Assembly (NCBI RefSeq): GCF_000964085.1
Contig: NZ_JZRB01000041.1
Coordinates: forward strand, 1 to 40,636
DNA: 40,636 nucleotides
Reading direction: 5' to 3'
DNA from: Luteibacter yeojuensis
GTDB taxonomy: Bacteria > Pseudomonadota > Gammaproteobacteria > Xanthomonadales > Rhodanobacteraceae
Position 1 is the stretch's first letter. Each line of letters begins with the position of its first letter. Shown here piece by piece: positions 30,852 through 39,184 of this stretch. The position numbers and the translations under genes were made by a program. The notes below the pieces were generated by a model. It was not told the DNA's origin, did not search any database, and saw nothing but the letters and a program-made list of their open reading frames with translations.

Positions 30852-33197
30852 TTATTTTTCCGAGGTGCTCATCGAATACGGCGCGGCGTCGGCACCGGTG
30901 CCCCACTTCGACGGCTCGGCCTGCATGCTGAAATGCAGCTCGCCACCGGCGGTGAGCTCCTCGTGGGTGACCCACGTGCGCGCCAGGTCCTTGCCATTCA
31001 GGGTGACCTTGCCCACATACGGGTGCTTCGCATCGAGGTGGTCGGTGGAGACCGTGAACTGCTTGCCATTCTGCAGGTTCAGCGTGGCCTTCTCCACGAA
31101 CGGGCGGCCGATGACGTACTGGCTGCTGCCCGGCGCCACCGGATAGAAACCGAGCGCGCTGAAGATGTACCACGCCGACATCTGGCCCAGGTCGTCGTTA
31201 CCCACCAGGCCGGTCGGCGTCGGCGAATACTGCGTCTTCATGATCTGGGTGAGGCGCTCCTGCGTCTTCCAGGGCTGGCCGGCGTAATCGTAGAGGTAGG
31301 CCACGTGGTGGCTGGGCTCGTTGCCGTGCGCGTACCAGCCGATGAGGCCGGTGATGTCTTCCACGTGCGCGAACGACTTGGGATCCACCTTGGCGTCGAA
31401 CACGGTGTCGAGCTTCTTCACGAAGGCATCGGCGCCACCCAGGGTCTGGATGAGCGAGGCGATATCCTGCGGCACGTACCACGAGTACTGCCACGCATTG
31501 CCTTCGGTGTAGTCACTGCCATAGGCGGCCGACGACGGATCGAACGGCTCGCGGTAGTTACCGTCGGCCTTGCGGGCGCGCAGGAAGCCGGTCTTGGCAT
31601 CGAAGCTGTTTTTCCAGTTGCCCGCGCGCTTCATGAAGGTGGCGGCCACGTCGGCCTTGCCCATGGCCTTGGCGGCCTGCGCCAGCGACCAGTCGTCGAA
31701 GGCGTATTCCACGGTCTTGGAGGCCGATTCCGGCGAGTGGTCGATAGCGACGTAGCCGAGCTTCATGTAGTCGTCGAGGCCGCCGTAGGGGCCGTAGGTG
31801 GCGCTGGCCACCATGGCTTCGAGCGCCTTGTTGGCGTCGTAGCCGCGGATGCCCTTGACGTAGGCATCGGCGATGACCGGCACCGCGTGGTAGCCGATCA
31901 TGCACCAGGTTTCCATGCCGCCGTACGCCCACACCGGCAGGATGCCGAAGGGGCTGGCCTCGCGGGCCGCGATCAGCGAGCTGACGAAATCGTTGCTCTT
32001 GTTCGGCTCGAGCAGGGTCATGAGCGGCTGCTGGGCGCGGTAGACATCCCACAGCGACCAGGTGGAGTAGAAGTCGAAGCCCTTGGCGCTGTGCACCTGG
32101 TCGTCGGGGCCGCGGTATTCGCCGTTCACGTCCATGGAAAGCGTGGGCGAGAGCATGGCGTGGTAAAGCGCGGTGTAGAACGTCTTGCGCGTTTCGGCCG
32201 GGGCCTTCAGGTCGACCACCGACAGGGTTTTCTCCCACAGCGCGCGGGCATCGGCGCGGCGGGCGTCGAAATCAAAGCCGGCGCCATCCTTGTCGAGGTT
32301 GGCGATGGCGTTGTCCTCGCTCACCGTCGAGATGGCCACCTTGGCCAGCAGCGGCTTGTCGAGGTTGCCGAAGTCGAACACGCCCTCGAGCGCGCGGCCA
32401 CTGATGCCGTCGACGTCTTCGGCGCGGTTGCCCGGGCCACTGAAGCCCTTGTAGACCACCTTCTCTTCGCGGTTCTTGAGGCTGCGCGAGGCCATGGGCT
32501 GGTTGAAGCGCATGGCGAAGAAGATCTTGCGGCCCGGCGCCCAGCCGCGCACCTCGCGGCCACCCGTGACCGTGCCGTCGGGGCGTACGCGCAGGGTCGA
32601 CCACAGCACCTTGCCCTCGTAGTCGTAGATGCTGGGGCGGAAATCGAGCAGCACGTGGGTCGGCTTGCCCTTGGGGAAGGTGTAGCGATGGAAGCCCACC
32701 CGGGCGTTGGCGGTCAGCTCGGCGCGGACGTCGTAGTCGCTGAGGGTAACCGCGTAGTAACCTGCCTCGGCCTTTTCGGTCGCATGCGAGAAACGCGACC
32801 GGTAACCGCTGCCGGGCTGGTCGGGGGAGCCGGGGTCCAGCTTGACGTCGCCGGCGATGGGCATGACGAGCACGTCGCCCAGGTCGGAATGGCCGCTGCC
32901 GGAGAAATGCGTATGCGAGAAGCCCAGGATGCTCGAATCGCCGTACTGGTACCCGGCGGCCCACTTATAGGCGTGCTTGAAGTCCGGCATGGCGGTGTCC
33001 GGCGAGAGCTGGACCATGCCGAAGGGCACCGTGGCGCCAGGGAACGTGTGGCCATCGCCACCGGTGCCGATCATCGGGTCGACCGCCGACCAGGCGCTGG
33101 AGCCCTTGCCACCGGTGGCGCCCATGGCCACCACGGGCAGGGCAAGGGACAGGGCGGCGGCCAGCAGGCCGCGGCTCAGGCGCGTGGAACTCGGCAT
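30852..33197 (-). CDS. Secreted GH92 alpha-1,2-mannosidase-type glycoside hydrolase
   Basis: A 781-residue exo-alpha-mannosidase of family GH92, calcium-dependent and inverting. The signal peptide MPSSTRLSRGLLAAALSLAL is cleaved near residue 26. The N-terminal beta-sandwich holds VDPMIGTGGDGHTFPGAT and GFSHTHFSGSGHSDLGD. The (alpha/alpha)6 domain holds YTEGNAWQYSW (E565, candidate general acid), HGNEPSHHVAYLYDY and NDDLGQMSAWYIFSALGFYPV, all family signatures. The linkage is not certain from sequence; 1,2, 1,3 and other specificities occur in the family. The start at 33197 has GGGGAG six bases upstream. Divergent from the LacI-type gene, with a shared control region, and upstream in function of the transporter, isomerase and kinase on the other side. 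Confidence 0.93.
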   Translation of the reverse strand: MPSSTRLSRGLLAAALSLALPVVAMGATGGKGSSAWSAVDPMIGTGGDGHTFPGATVPFGMVQLSPDTAMPDFKHAYKWAAGYQYGDSSILGFSHTHFSGSGHSDLGDVLVMPIAGDVKLDPGSPDQPGSGYRSRFSHATEKAEAGYYAVTLSDYDVRAELTANARVGFHRYTFPKGKPTHVLLDFRPSIYDYEGKVLWSTLRVRPDGTVTGGREVRGWAPGRKIFFAMRFNQPMASRSLKNREEKVVYKGFSGPGNRAEDVDGISGRALEGVFDFGNLDKPLLAKVAISTVSEDNAIANLDKDGAGFDFDARRADARALWEKTLSVVDLKAPAETRKTFYTALYHAMLSPTLSMDVNGEYRGPDDQVHSAKGFDFYSTWSLWDVYRAQQPLMTLLEPNKSNDFVSSLIAAREASPFGILPVWAYGGMETWCMIGYHAVPVIADAYVKGIRGYDANKALEAMVASATYGPYGGLDDYMKLGYVAIDHSPESASKTVEYAFDDWSLAQAAKAMGKADVAATFMKRAGNWKNSFDAKTGFLRARKADGNYREPFDPSSAAYGSDYTEGNAWQYSWYVPQDIASLIQTLGGADAFVKKLDTVFDAKVDPKSFAHVEDITGLIGWYAHGNEPSHHVAYLYDYAGQPWKTQERLTQIMKTQYSPTPTGLVGNDDLGQMSAWYIFSALGFYPVAPGSSQYVIGRPFVEKATLNLQNGKQFTVSTDHLDAKHPYVGKVTLNGKDLARTWVTHEELTAGGELHFSMQAEPSKWGTGADAAPYSMSTSEK

Positions 33198-33258
33198 CGG
33201 AATCTCCCCGGTATGATATTTGGATCGTGACAAACGCGTCGAACGTAGCAAAGATAGC

Positions 33259-33287
33259 GCATGCACGCATGTTGCAGTGCGTGATGC
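33259..33287. promoter_or_regulatory. Candidate LacI-type operator between GH92 and its regulator
   Basis: GCATGCACGCA and TGCGTGATGC form an imperfect inverted repeat around an 8-base spacer in the 146-base divergent region. The position would let one bound dimer control both directions. Assignment to the adjacent LacI-type protein is inferred. Confidence 0.4.
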
Positions 33288-33343
33288 ATCCCTAGCCCTG
33301 CCGCGCGATGATCGCGCGGTTTAGATCGTTTGAAGGAGCCACG

Positions 33344-34393
33344 ATGGCGAGGACAACCCCGCAGCGCCGCAAGGTAACGCTGGCCGACATCGCACAGGGG
33401 TGCGATGTATCCCGTGCCACCGTTTCACTGGTGCTGCGCGGCAGCCCCCTGGTGAACTCGGTCACCCGGGCCCGCGTTGAGGCGGAACTCAAGCGGCAAG
33501 GCTATGTTTATAACCGCGCGGCCGCCAACCTGCGCCGTCGCACGTCCTCCAGCATCGGCCTGGTCATCAACGACCTGGGCAACCCCTTTTTCGCCGAATT
33601 CGCCGCCGGCGCCGACGAAACGCTGGCCAGCGCCGGCTACGTCACCCTGCTGGGCAACACGGGCGAATCACCCGAGCGCCAGCAGGCGGTGCTCAATTCG
33701 ATGATCGAGCACGGCCCGGCGGGCATCATCCTCTCGCCCGCCGAAGGCAGCGATGGCGAGCGCGTGCTCTCCGCCGTGGGCATGCACACGCCCGTGCTGG
33801 TGTTCAACCGCGAGCTGCCCGACGACGACGGCGCCCACCGCTGGGACACGCTCGAGATGGATAACGAGCACGGCGCCCGCCTGGCCACGCAACACCTTAT
33901 TGAGCTGGGCCACCAGCGCATCGCCTTCTTCGGCGGCCACCGCGATTCCAGTTCGGTGGAGCAGCGCCGCCGCGGCTACGCCAGCGCCATGAAGGCGGCG
34001 GGCCTGAAGGTGGACCCGGCCTGGCTGATCGAGAGCGCGCCCACCCGCCTGGAGGCCGCCCGCCAGACCGGCGCCCTGTTCGCGCGCGACCCCGCGCCCA
34101 CGGCGGCGGTTTGCTACAACGATGCCGTCGCCCTGGGCCTTATGCTGGGCCTGACCAAGCGGGGCCGGCGCCCGGGCGAGGATTTCGCCCTCACCGGCTT
34201 CGATGACGTGGCCGAGGCCTCGGTATGCGTCCCGCCCCTCACCACCGTCGCGGTCGACCCGCGCGGCCTGGGCCGGCGCTGCGCCGAGCTCATCTTGGAA
34301 AGACTTCGCAATCCCGAGACGGAAGCAGCCTATACGATCGCGCCAGTACGGCTGGTCGTCCGCGAAAGCAGCTGCACGCCGTCGTCCCCCTAA
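33344..34393 (+). CDS. LacI-family transcriptional regulator of the mannoside locus
   Basis: A 349-residue regulator. The N-terminal HTH reads VTLADIAQGCDVSRATVSLVLRG, followed by the hinge helix segment NRAAANLRRRTSSSIGLV and a periplasmic-binding-protein-like effector domain (GLVINDLGNPFFAEF, HLIELGHQRIAFFGG, DFALTGFDDVAEA). It probably senses mannose, fructose or a phosphate of these and represses the divergent GH92 gene and its own operon; this follows from position only. AAGGAG eight bases before the ATG at 33344 decides the start over an in-frame ATG at 33308. The transporter gene follows after 20 bases. Confidence 0.92.
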   Translation: MARTTPQRRKVTLADIAQGCDVSRATVSLVLRGSPLVNSVTRARVEAELKRQGYVYNRAAANLRRRTSSSIGLVINDLGNPFFAEFAAGADETLASAGYVTLLGNTGESPERQQAVLNSMIEHGPAGIILSPAEGSDGERVLSAVGMHTPVLVFNRELPDDDGAHRWDTLEMDNEHGARLATQHLIELGHQRIAFFGGHRDSSSVEQRRRGYASAMKAAGLKVDPAWLIESAPTRLEAARQTGALFARDPAPTAAVCYNDAVALGLMLGLTKRGRRPGEDFALTGFDDVAEASVCVPPLTTVAVDPRGLGRRCAELILERLRNPETEAAYTIAPVRLVVRESSCTPSSP

Positions 34394-34413
34394 ACCACCC
34401 AATGGAGCGCCCC

Positions 34414-35739
34414 ATGGCCACCGGATCCACGCCATTGCCCAATTCGTCGTCGTCCGCGTCGACCCCGGGCGACACCCGTTACACGTTCTTCCCGCTCGCC
34501 CTGGGCGTGATGACCACCATCTTCTTCATGTGGGGCTTCATCACGTGCCTCAATGACATCCTGATCCCGCACCTCAAGGCGGTGTTCGAGCTGAACTACG
34601 CGCAGGCGTTGCTCATCCAGTTCACCTTCTTCGGCGCGTACTTCATCATGTCGCTGCCCGCCGGCAAGCTTGTCGCCGCGCTGGGCTACAAGAAGGGCAT
34701 CGTCGCCGGCCTCATCATCACCGGCATCGGCGCCGCGCTGTTCTGGCCCGCCGCCAGCCTGCGCGTGTATGAGTTCTTCCTCGGCGCGCTGTTCATCCTG
34801 GCCACGGGCATCACCGTGCTGCAGGTGGCGGCCAACCCGTACGTGGCGCTGCTGGGCCCCGAGAAGACGGCCTCGAGCCGCCTCACCCTGGCCCAGGCCC
34901 TGAACTCGTTCGGCACCTTCCTCGCCCCGTTCTTCGGCGGCGTGCTGATCCTGTCGAACGAAGTGAAGCCCGCCGCCGACATCGCCAAGCTGTCGGCCGC
35001 CGAGCAGGTCGCCTACCGCGCGCAGGAAGCCTCCTCGGTGCAGGGCCCGTACCTCGGCCTGGCCGTGGTGCTGGTGCTGCTCGCCATCGGCGTGTACTTG
35101 TTCAACCTGCCGAAGCTGGAAGAAACCACCGAGAAGGCCGATGACGGCCAGCACTCGCTGATGGACGCCCTGAAGACCCCGCACGTGTTCTTCGGCGTGC
35201 TGGGCATCTTCTTCTACGTCGGCGGCGAAGTGTCGATCGGCAGCTTCATGATCAACTACCTGCAGCTGCCCGAGATCGGCAACATGAGCGGCCCGGTGGC
35301 CGCCAACCACGTGGCGTTCTACTGGGGCGGCGCCATGGTCGGCCGCTTCATCGGCTCGGCGCTGCTGGCCAAGTTCTCGCCGCGCAAGCTGCTCGCGGTG
35401 TTCGCGGTCATCAACTGCCTGCTCGTCATCACCACCATGGTGACCACGGGCTTCATCGCCACGTACAGCATCGTCGCCATCGGCCTGTTCAACTCGATCA
35501 TGTTCCCGACGATCTTCTCGCTGGGCATCGAGCGCATGGGCCCGCTCACCGGCAAGGCCTCGGCCCTGCTGATCATGGCGATCGTGGGTGGCGCGCTGAT
35601 TCCCTGGATCCAGGGTGTCCTGGCCGACAACATCGGCCTGCAGCATGCGTTCTTCATCCCGCTGATCTGCTACGCGTACATCGTGTTCTTCGGCCTCTCG
35701 GGCTCGAAGGTGCGCGGCACGCCTGTCGCCGCCCGCTAA
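34414..35739 (+). CDS. Sugar MFS transporter of the FucP/GluP family
   Basis: A 441-residue major facilitator with about twelve membrane segments, close in pattern to FucP/GluP proton-sugar symporters (MTTIFFMWGFITCLNDILIPHLK near the N-terminus, LQVAANPYVALLGP in helix 4-5, and SIMFPTIFSLGIE late in the chain). Relatives carry fucose, glucose, galactose or mannose. Within this operon, mannose is the best guess. GGAG lies six bases before the ATG at 34414; an ATG at 34402 is in frame but overlaps that ribosome site. It is co-transcribed with the LacI gene. A strong hairpin follows its stop. Confidence 0.9.
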   Translation: MATGSTPLPNSSSSASTPGDTRYTFFPLALGVMTTIFFMWGFITCLNDILIPHLKAVFELNYAQALLIQFTFFGAYFIMSLPAGKLVAALGYKKGIVAGLIITGIGAALFWPAASLRVYEFFLGALFILATGITVLQVAANPYVALLGPEKTASSRLTLAQALNSFGTFLAPFFGGVLILSNEVKPAADIAKLSAAEQVAYRAQEASSVQGPYLGLAVVLVLLAIGVYLFNLPKLEETTEKADDGQHSLMDALKTPHVFFGVLGIFFYVGGEVSIGSFMINYLQLPEIGNMSGPVAANHVAFYWGGAMVGRFIGSALLAKFSPRKLLAVFAVINCLLVITTMVTTGFIATYSIVAIGLFNSIMFPTIFSLGIERMGPLTGKASALLIMAIVGGALIPWIQGVLADNIGLQHAFFIPLICYAYIVFFGLSGSKVRGTPVAAR

Positions 35740-35750
35740 AGCCACCATGT

Positions 35751-35782
35751 CGACGGCCGGCACCCGCCGGCCGTCGCGTTTT
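35751..35782 (+). terminator. Strong hairpin inside the mannoside operon, terminator or attenuator
   Basis: A perfect 10-bp stem CGACGGCCGG/CCGGCCGTCG with a 6-base loop is followed by CG and TTTT (35779-35782). It lies between the transporter and kinase genes and should at least partly end transcription there. Confidence 0.65.
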
Positions 35783-35809
35783 CAACCGCACCAAGGACAG
35801 GCCGTTAGC

Positions 35810-36799
35810 ATGTCTTCCATCCTCTGCTTCGGCGAGGCGCTGATCGATTTCCACGCACAGCCCCAGGGCGGCGCTGGTCAGCCCCCCGCCTTCGTTCCCT
35901 TCGCCGGCGGCGCCCCCGCCAACGTCGCCGTGGCCGCCGCACTGCTGGGTGCGCGCGCCCGCTTCGCCGGCATGCTCGCCCGCGACATGTTCGGCGACTT
36001 CCTGCTGAAGAGCCTTACCGACCTCGGCGTCGGCGTGGACGACGTGGCCCGCACCGACGACGCGCGCACCGCGCTCGCCTTCGTGGCGCACGACGACAAA
36101 GGCGACCGCAGCTTCAGCTTCTACCGCCCGCCGGCGGCCGACCTGCTGTTCCGCCCCGAGCATTTCCGCAAGGAGACGTTCGACGACGTGGCCATCTTCC
36201 ACGTCTGCTCCAATTCGCTCACCGAGGGCGCCATCGCCCAGACCACCGTGGAGGGCATGCGCCGCGCCCGCGCCGCCGGTGCCCTGGTCAGCTTCGACAT
36301 GAACCTGCGCCCGGCCCTGTGGCCGAAGGGCCACGAGCAGGACGCCCAGCTGGGGCGCCTGTGGCAGGCCCTCTCCGAGGCTGACGTGATCAAGCTCAGC
36401 GCGGAAGAGTTCGCGGTGGTGCACGAGGGGGCCGGCTCGGACGAAGCCGTGCTGAAGCGCCTGTGGGAGGGCACCGCCCGCCTGCTGCTCATCACCGACG
36501 GCCCCGCGCCGATGCGCTGGTTCACCCGCGCCGCCAGCGGCACCATCCCCGGTTACAGCGTCGACGCGGTGGATACCACCGCCGCGGGCGATGCCTTCGT
36601 GGGCGGCATGCTCGCCCGCCTGGCCGCCGAAGGCACCACGCACGCCGACCTCGACGCGCTGGTGGCCGACGAGGCCCGCCTCACCGCCCTCATCCGCTTC
36701 GCGGCCGCGTGCGGCGCCATCACGGCGACGCGCAAAGGCTCGTTCACCGCCATCCCCAACCAGGCCGAAGTACGGGCCTTCATGGAGAAGAACGCATGA
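35810..36799 (+). CDS. PfkB-family sugar kinase, probable fructokinase
   Basis: A 329-residue ribokinase-fold enzyme. The sugar-site signature GGAPANVAVAAALLG is near residue 33, and the C-terminal signature DTTAAGDAFVGG has catalytic base D261. The N-terminal CFGEALIDF is typical of fructokinases. With an AGE-type isomerase encoded next, the expected product is fructose 6-phosphate from fructose. The start at 35810 is the first codon giving the family N-terminus; the frame is open upstream through the hairpin. It overlaps the next gene by four bases. Other hexoses cannot be excluded. Confidence 0.9.
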   Translation: MSSILCFGEALIDFHAQPQGGAGQPPAFVPFAGGAPANVAVAAALLGARARFAGMLARDMFGDFLLKSLTDLGVGVDDVARTDDARTALAFVAHDDKGDRSFSFYRPPAADLLFRPEHFRKETFDDVAIFHVCSNSLTEGAIAQTTVEGMRRARAAGALVSFDMNLRPALWPKGHEQDAQLGRLWQALSEADVIKLSAEEFAVVHEGAGSDEAVLKRLWEGTARLLLITDGPAPMRWFTRAASGTIPGYSVDAVDTTAAGDAFVGGMLARLAAEGTTHADLDALVADEARLTALIRFAAACGAITATRKGSFTAIPNQAEVRAFMEKNA

Positions 36800-38016
36800 C
36801 GAACGTCCCCCTCCCCAATTTCCACGACGTGGGCGTGCTGCGCGACCACGTCGCCACCACCATGAAGTTCTACGCGCCCAACGAGGTCGACAAGGACGGT
36901 GGTTTCTTCCAGTACTTCAAGGACGACGGCACGGTGTACGACCGCGTCGACCGCCACCTGGTATCGAGCACGCGCTTCGTGTTCAACCATGCCATGGCCT
37001 TCCTTGAGTTCGGCAAGCCCGAAGACAAGGCGCTGGCCACGCACGGCCTGAAGTACCTGCGCGAGGTGCACCGCAACCCCGCGACGGGCGGCTACGCGTG
37101 GACCATCAAGGACGGCAAGCCCGACGACCAGATGAACCACTGCTACGGCCTGGCCTTCATGCTGCTGGCCTACTCGTGCGGCGTGAAAGTGGGCTTCGAC
37201 GAAGCCCGCGCCTGGCAGGGCGAGATCTGGGACCTGCTCGAGAAGCGCTACTGGGAGCCGGAGTTCGGCCTGTACCGCGACGAGGCCGACAAGGACTGGA
37301 ACTTCACCGGTTACCGCGGCCAGAACGCCAACATGCACATGACCGAGGCCATGATCGCCGCGTGGGAAGCCACGAAGGAAGATCGCTACATGGACCGCGC
37401 CCTGCTGCTGGCCGAGAACATGACCCAGCGCCAGGCGGGCCTCACCCCGCAGAAGCTGGTGTGGGAGCACTACCACGAGAACTGGACGATCGACTGGGAG
37501 TACAACCTCGACAACCCGAAGCACCTGTTCCGTCCGTGGGGTTTCCAGCCGGGCCACCAGACCGAATGGGCCAAGCTGCTCATGATGCTGGAGCGATACA
37601 CCAAGGGCACCGCGCGCCACAAGGCATGGCTGGTGCCCACCGCCCGCCACCTGTTCGACGTGGCGCTCGACAAGGCGTGGGACAAGGAATTCGGTGGCAT
37701 CGCCTACGGCTTCGCGCCCGAGGGTGATGTGTGCGACGACGACAAGTACTTCTGGGTGCAGGCCGAATCGCTGGCCGCCGCGCAGCTGCTTTTCGAAACC
37801 ACCGGCGACGCGAAGTACGACGAGTGGTACGAGCGCATCTGGGCCTATAGCTGGGAGCACTTCGTCGACCACACCTACGGTGCGTGGTACCGCATCCTGC
37901 ACCGCGACAACAGCAAGTACGACGACGAGAAGAGCCCCGCCGGCAAGACCGATTACCACACCATGGGCGCCTGCTACGAAGTGATGGCCTCGCTGCGGCG
38001 CATGCAAAAGGCGTAA
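36796..38016 (+). CDS. AGE-family sugar isomerase, probable D-mannose isomerase
   Basis: A 406-residue (alpha/alpha)6-barrel protein of the N-acylglucosamine 2-epimerase/YihS family. Conserved histidines stand in NANMHMTEAMIAAWEAT, GFQPGHQTEWAKLL and DYHTMGACYE, matching the catalytic positions of mannose isomerases. The chain lacks the nucleotide loop of mammalian renin-binding epimerases. In this operon the simplest reaction is mannose to fructose, which would link the GH92 product to the fructokinase. The ATG at 36796 overlaps the kinase stop (ATGA); longer frame extensions are shadows of the kinase gene. Cellobiose 2-epimerase activity is a less likely alternative. Confidence 0.88.
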   Translation: MTNVPLPNFHDVGVLRDHVATTMKFYAPNEVDKDGGFFQYFKDDGTVYDRVDRHLVSSTRFVFNHAMAFLEFGKPEDKALATHGLKYLREVHRNPATGGYAWTIKDGKPDDQMNHCYGLAFMLLAYSCGVKVGFDEARAWQGEIWDLLEKRYWEPEFGLYRDEADKDWNFTGYRGQNANMHMTEAMIAAWEATKEDRYMDRALLLAENMTQRQAGLTPQKLVWEHYHENWTIDWEYNLDNPKHLFRPWGFQPGHQTEWAKLLMMLERYTKGTARHKAWLVPTARHLFDVALDKAWDKEFGGIAYGFAPEGDVCDDDKYFWVQAESLAAAQLLFETTGDAKYDEWYERIWAYSWEHFVDHTYGAWYRILHRDNSKYDDEKSPAGKTDYHTMGACYEVMASLRRMQKA

Positions 38017-38026
38017 CGGCCCGGCT

Positions 38027-38094
38027 GTAGGAGCCCACACCCGTGGGCGACAGCTTTTCGCGAAGAGCTATCGCCCACGGGTGTGGGCTCCTAC
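38027..38094. repeat. Two-armed inverted repeat, GTGGGCGAC subtype, nearly perfect
   Basis: The arms start GTAGGAGCCCACACCCGTGG and pair over almost the whole 68 bases, with a short loop near TTTTCGCGA. It lies between the AGE gene and the converging ku gene and could protect or end both transcripts. Confidence 0.92.
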
Positions 38095-38103
38095 GGTGGC
38101 ATT

Positions 38104-39045
38104 TCAGGCGCGACGTTTGCGCGCCGCAGGCTTTTTGGCGGCGGCCTTCCTGGCCGCCGTTTTCTTTGAGGGGGCCTTTTTCGTCGCCGCCTTTTTCGTG
38201 GCGGCGGCCTTCTTCGTGGCCGGGGCCTTCTTCGCCGGCGTGCGCTTCTTCGCGCCAATGCTCTTCTTCAGCAACGCCATGAAGTCCACCACGTTGGTCG
38301 TGGCGTGCTCCGGCACATGCTCGTCATCGTCGTCCACCGCGGTGGTGACGCCCTTGCTCTTCAGGCGCTTCTCGATCACCTTGCGCAGCTTGTCGCGGAA
38401 ATCGTCGCGGTAGTCGGCGGGCTTCCACGTGCCGGCCATCGACTTGACGAGGTCGGCCGCCATCTGGATTTCCTTGGGCGTGATGCGGTACGCCGAGGCC
38501 TCCTTGCCCGGCAGGCCGTATTCCCCGGGGTCCACCAGCTCCGCCTCGTAGCGCAGGATGTTGAGCAGCAACGCGTCGCCCTCGGGCATCACGGCGGCCA
38601 GGTACTCGCGCGTGCGGATCACCACGCGGGCGATACCCACCTTGCCGGTTTTCTTCAGCGTCTCGCGCAGCAGCACGTAACCCTTTTCCGCCTTCTTGGC
38701 CGGGGCGAGGATGTAGGGTTTCTCGAAGTAGGCCGGGGGAATCGCGGCGGCGTCGACGAAGCTGTCGATCTCCACGGTCTCGTGGGCGTCGCTGGCCGCG
38801 CTCTTGATATCGTCCTCTTCCAGGACGACATAGTTGCCCTTCTGGTACTCGAACGCCTTGACGATGTCCTTCCAGGGCACTTCCTCGCCGGTCTCGGCGT
38901 TCACCCGCTCGTACCGCACCGGCGTGTTGTCACGCTGGTCGAGCATGCGGAAGTGGATATCGCTGCGGCGCTCGCCCGTCATCAGGCGGATGGGCACGTT
39001 GAGCAGCCCGAACGACAGCGTACCGGTCCAGATGGGGCGGGCCAT
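38104..39045 (-). CDS. ku: Ku homodimer protein, non-homologous end joining
   Basis: A 313-residue bacterial Ku protein that binds DNA ends and recruits LigD. The core beta-barrel (about 1-255) begins with the typical MARPIWTGTLSFGLLNVPIRL and holds YVVLEEDDI, KPYILAPAKKAEKGYVLLRE and MAADLVKSMAG. The tail (about 265-313) is a run of Lys/Ala/Pro repeats (KKAPATKKAAATKKAATKK), like the lysine-rich extended C-termini that bind DNA in some bacteria. The start at 39045 matches the family; the open frame beyond it crosses an inverted repeat and is not credible. No ligD is in the window, so the partner must be elsewhere. Flanked by inverted repeats on both sides. Confidence 0.95.
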   Translation of the reverse strand: MARPIWTGTLSFGLLNVPIRLMTGERRSDIHFRMLDQRDNTPVRYERVNAETGEEVPWKDIVKAFEYQKGNYVVLEEDDIKSAASDAHETVEIDSFVDAAAIPPAYFEKPYILAPAKKAEKGYVLLRETLKKTGKVGIARVVIRTREYLAAVMPEGDALLLNILRYEAELVDPGEYGLPGKEASAYRITPKEIQMAADLVKSMAGTWKPADYRDDFRDKLRKVIEKRLKSKGVTTAVDDDDEHVPEHATTNVVDFMALLKKSIGAKKRTPAKKAPATKKAAATKKAATKKAPSKKTAARKAAAKKPAARKRRA

Positions 39046-39100
39046 GGGCGGATCCTCGGGGGCGGGCCCCTGAGCATCGCGCCGGGGGTGTCGAGGAAAT

Positions 39101-39168
39101 GTAGGAGCCCACCCCTGTGGACGACAGCTCTTCGCGAGGAGCTGTCGCCCACGGGTGTGGGCTCCTAC
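39101..39168. repeat. Two-armed inverted repeat, GTGGGCGAC subtype
   Basis: The arms begin GTAGGAGCCCACCCCTGTGG and end GTGGGCTCCTAC, with loop TCTTCGCGAGGA. It is located between the ester hydrolase and ku genes. Confidence 0.9.
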
Positions 39169-39184
39169 AACACCGCCAACCGGG

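Noticed and set aside
30933-33230. Open frame of 765 codons on the plus strand
   Set aside because: Antisense to the GH92 gene, whose family motifs are unambiguous; the shadow has low-complexity composition.
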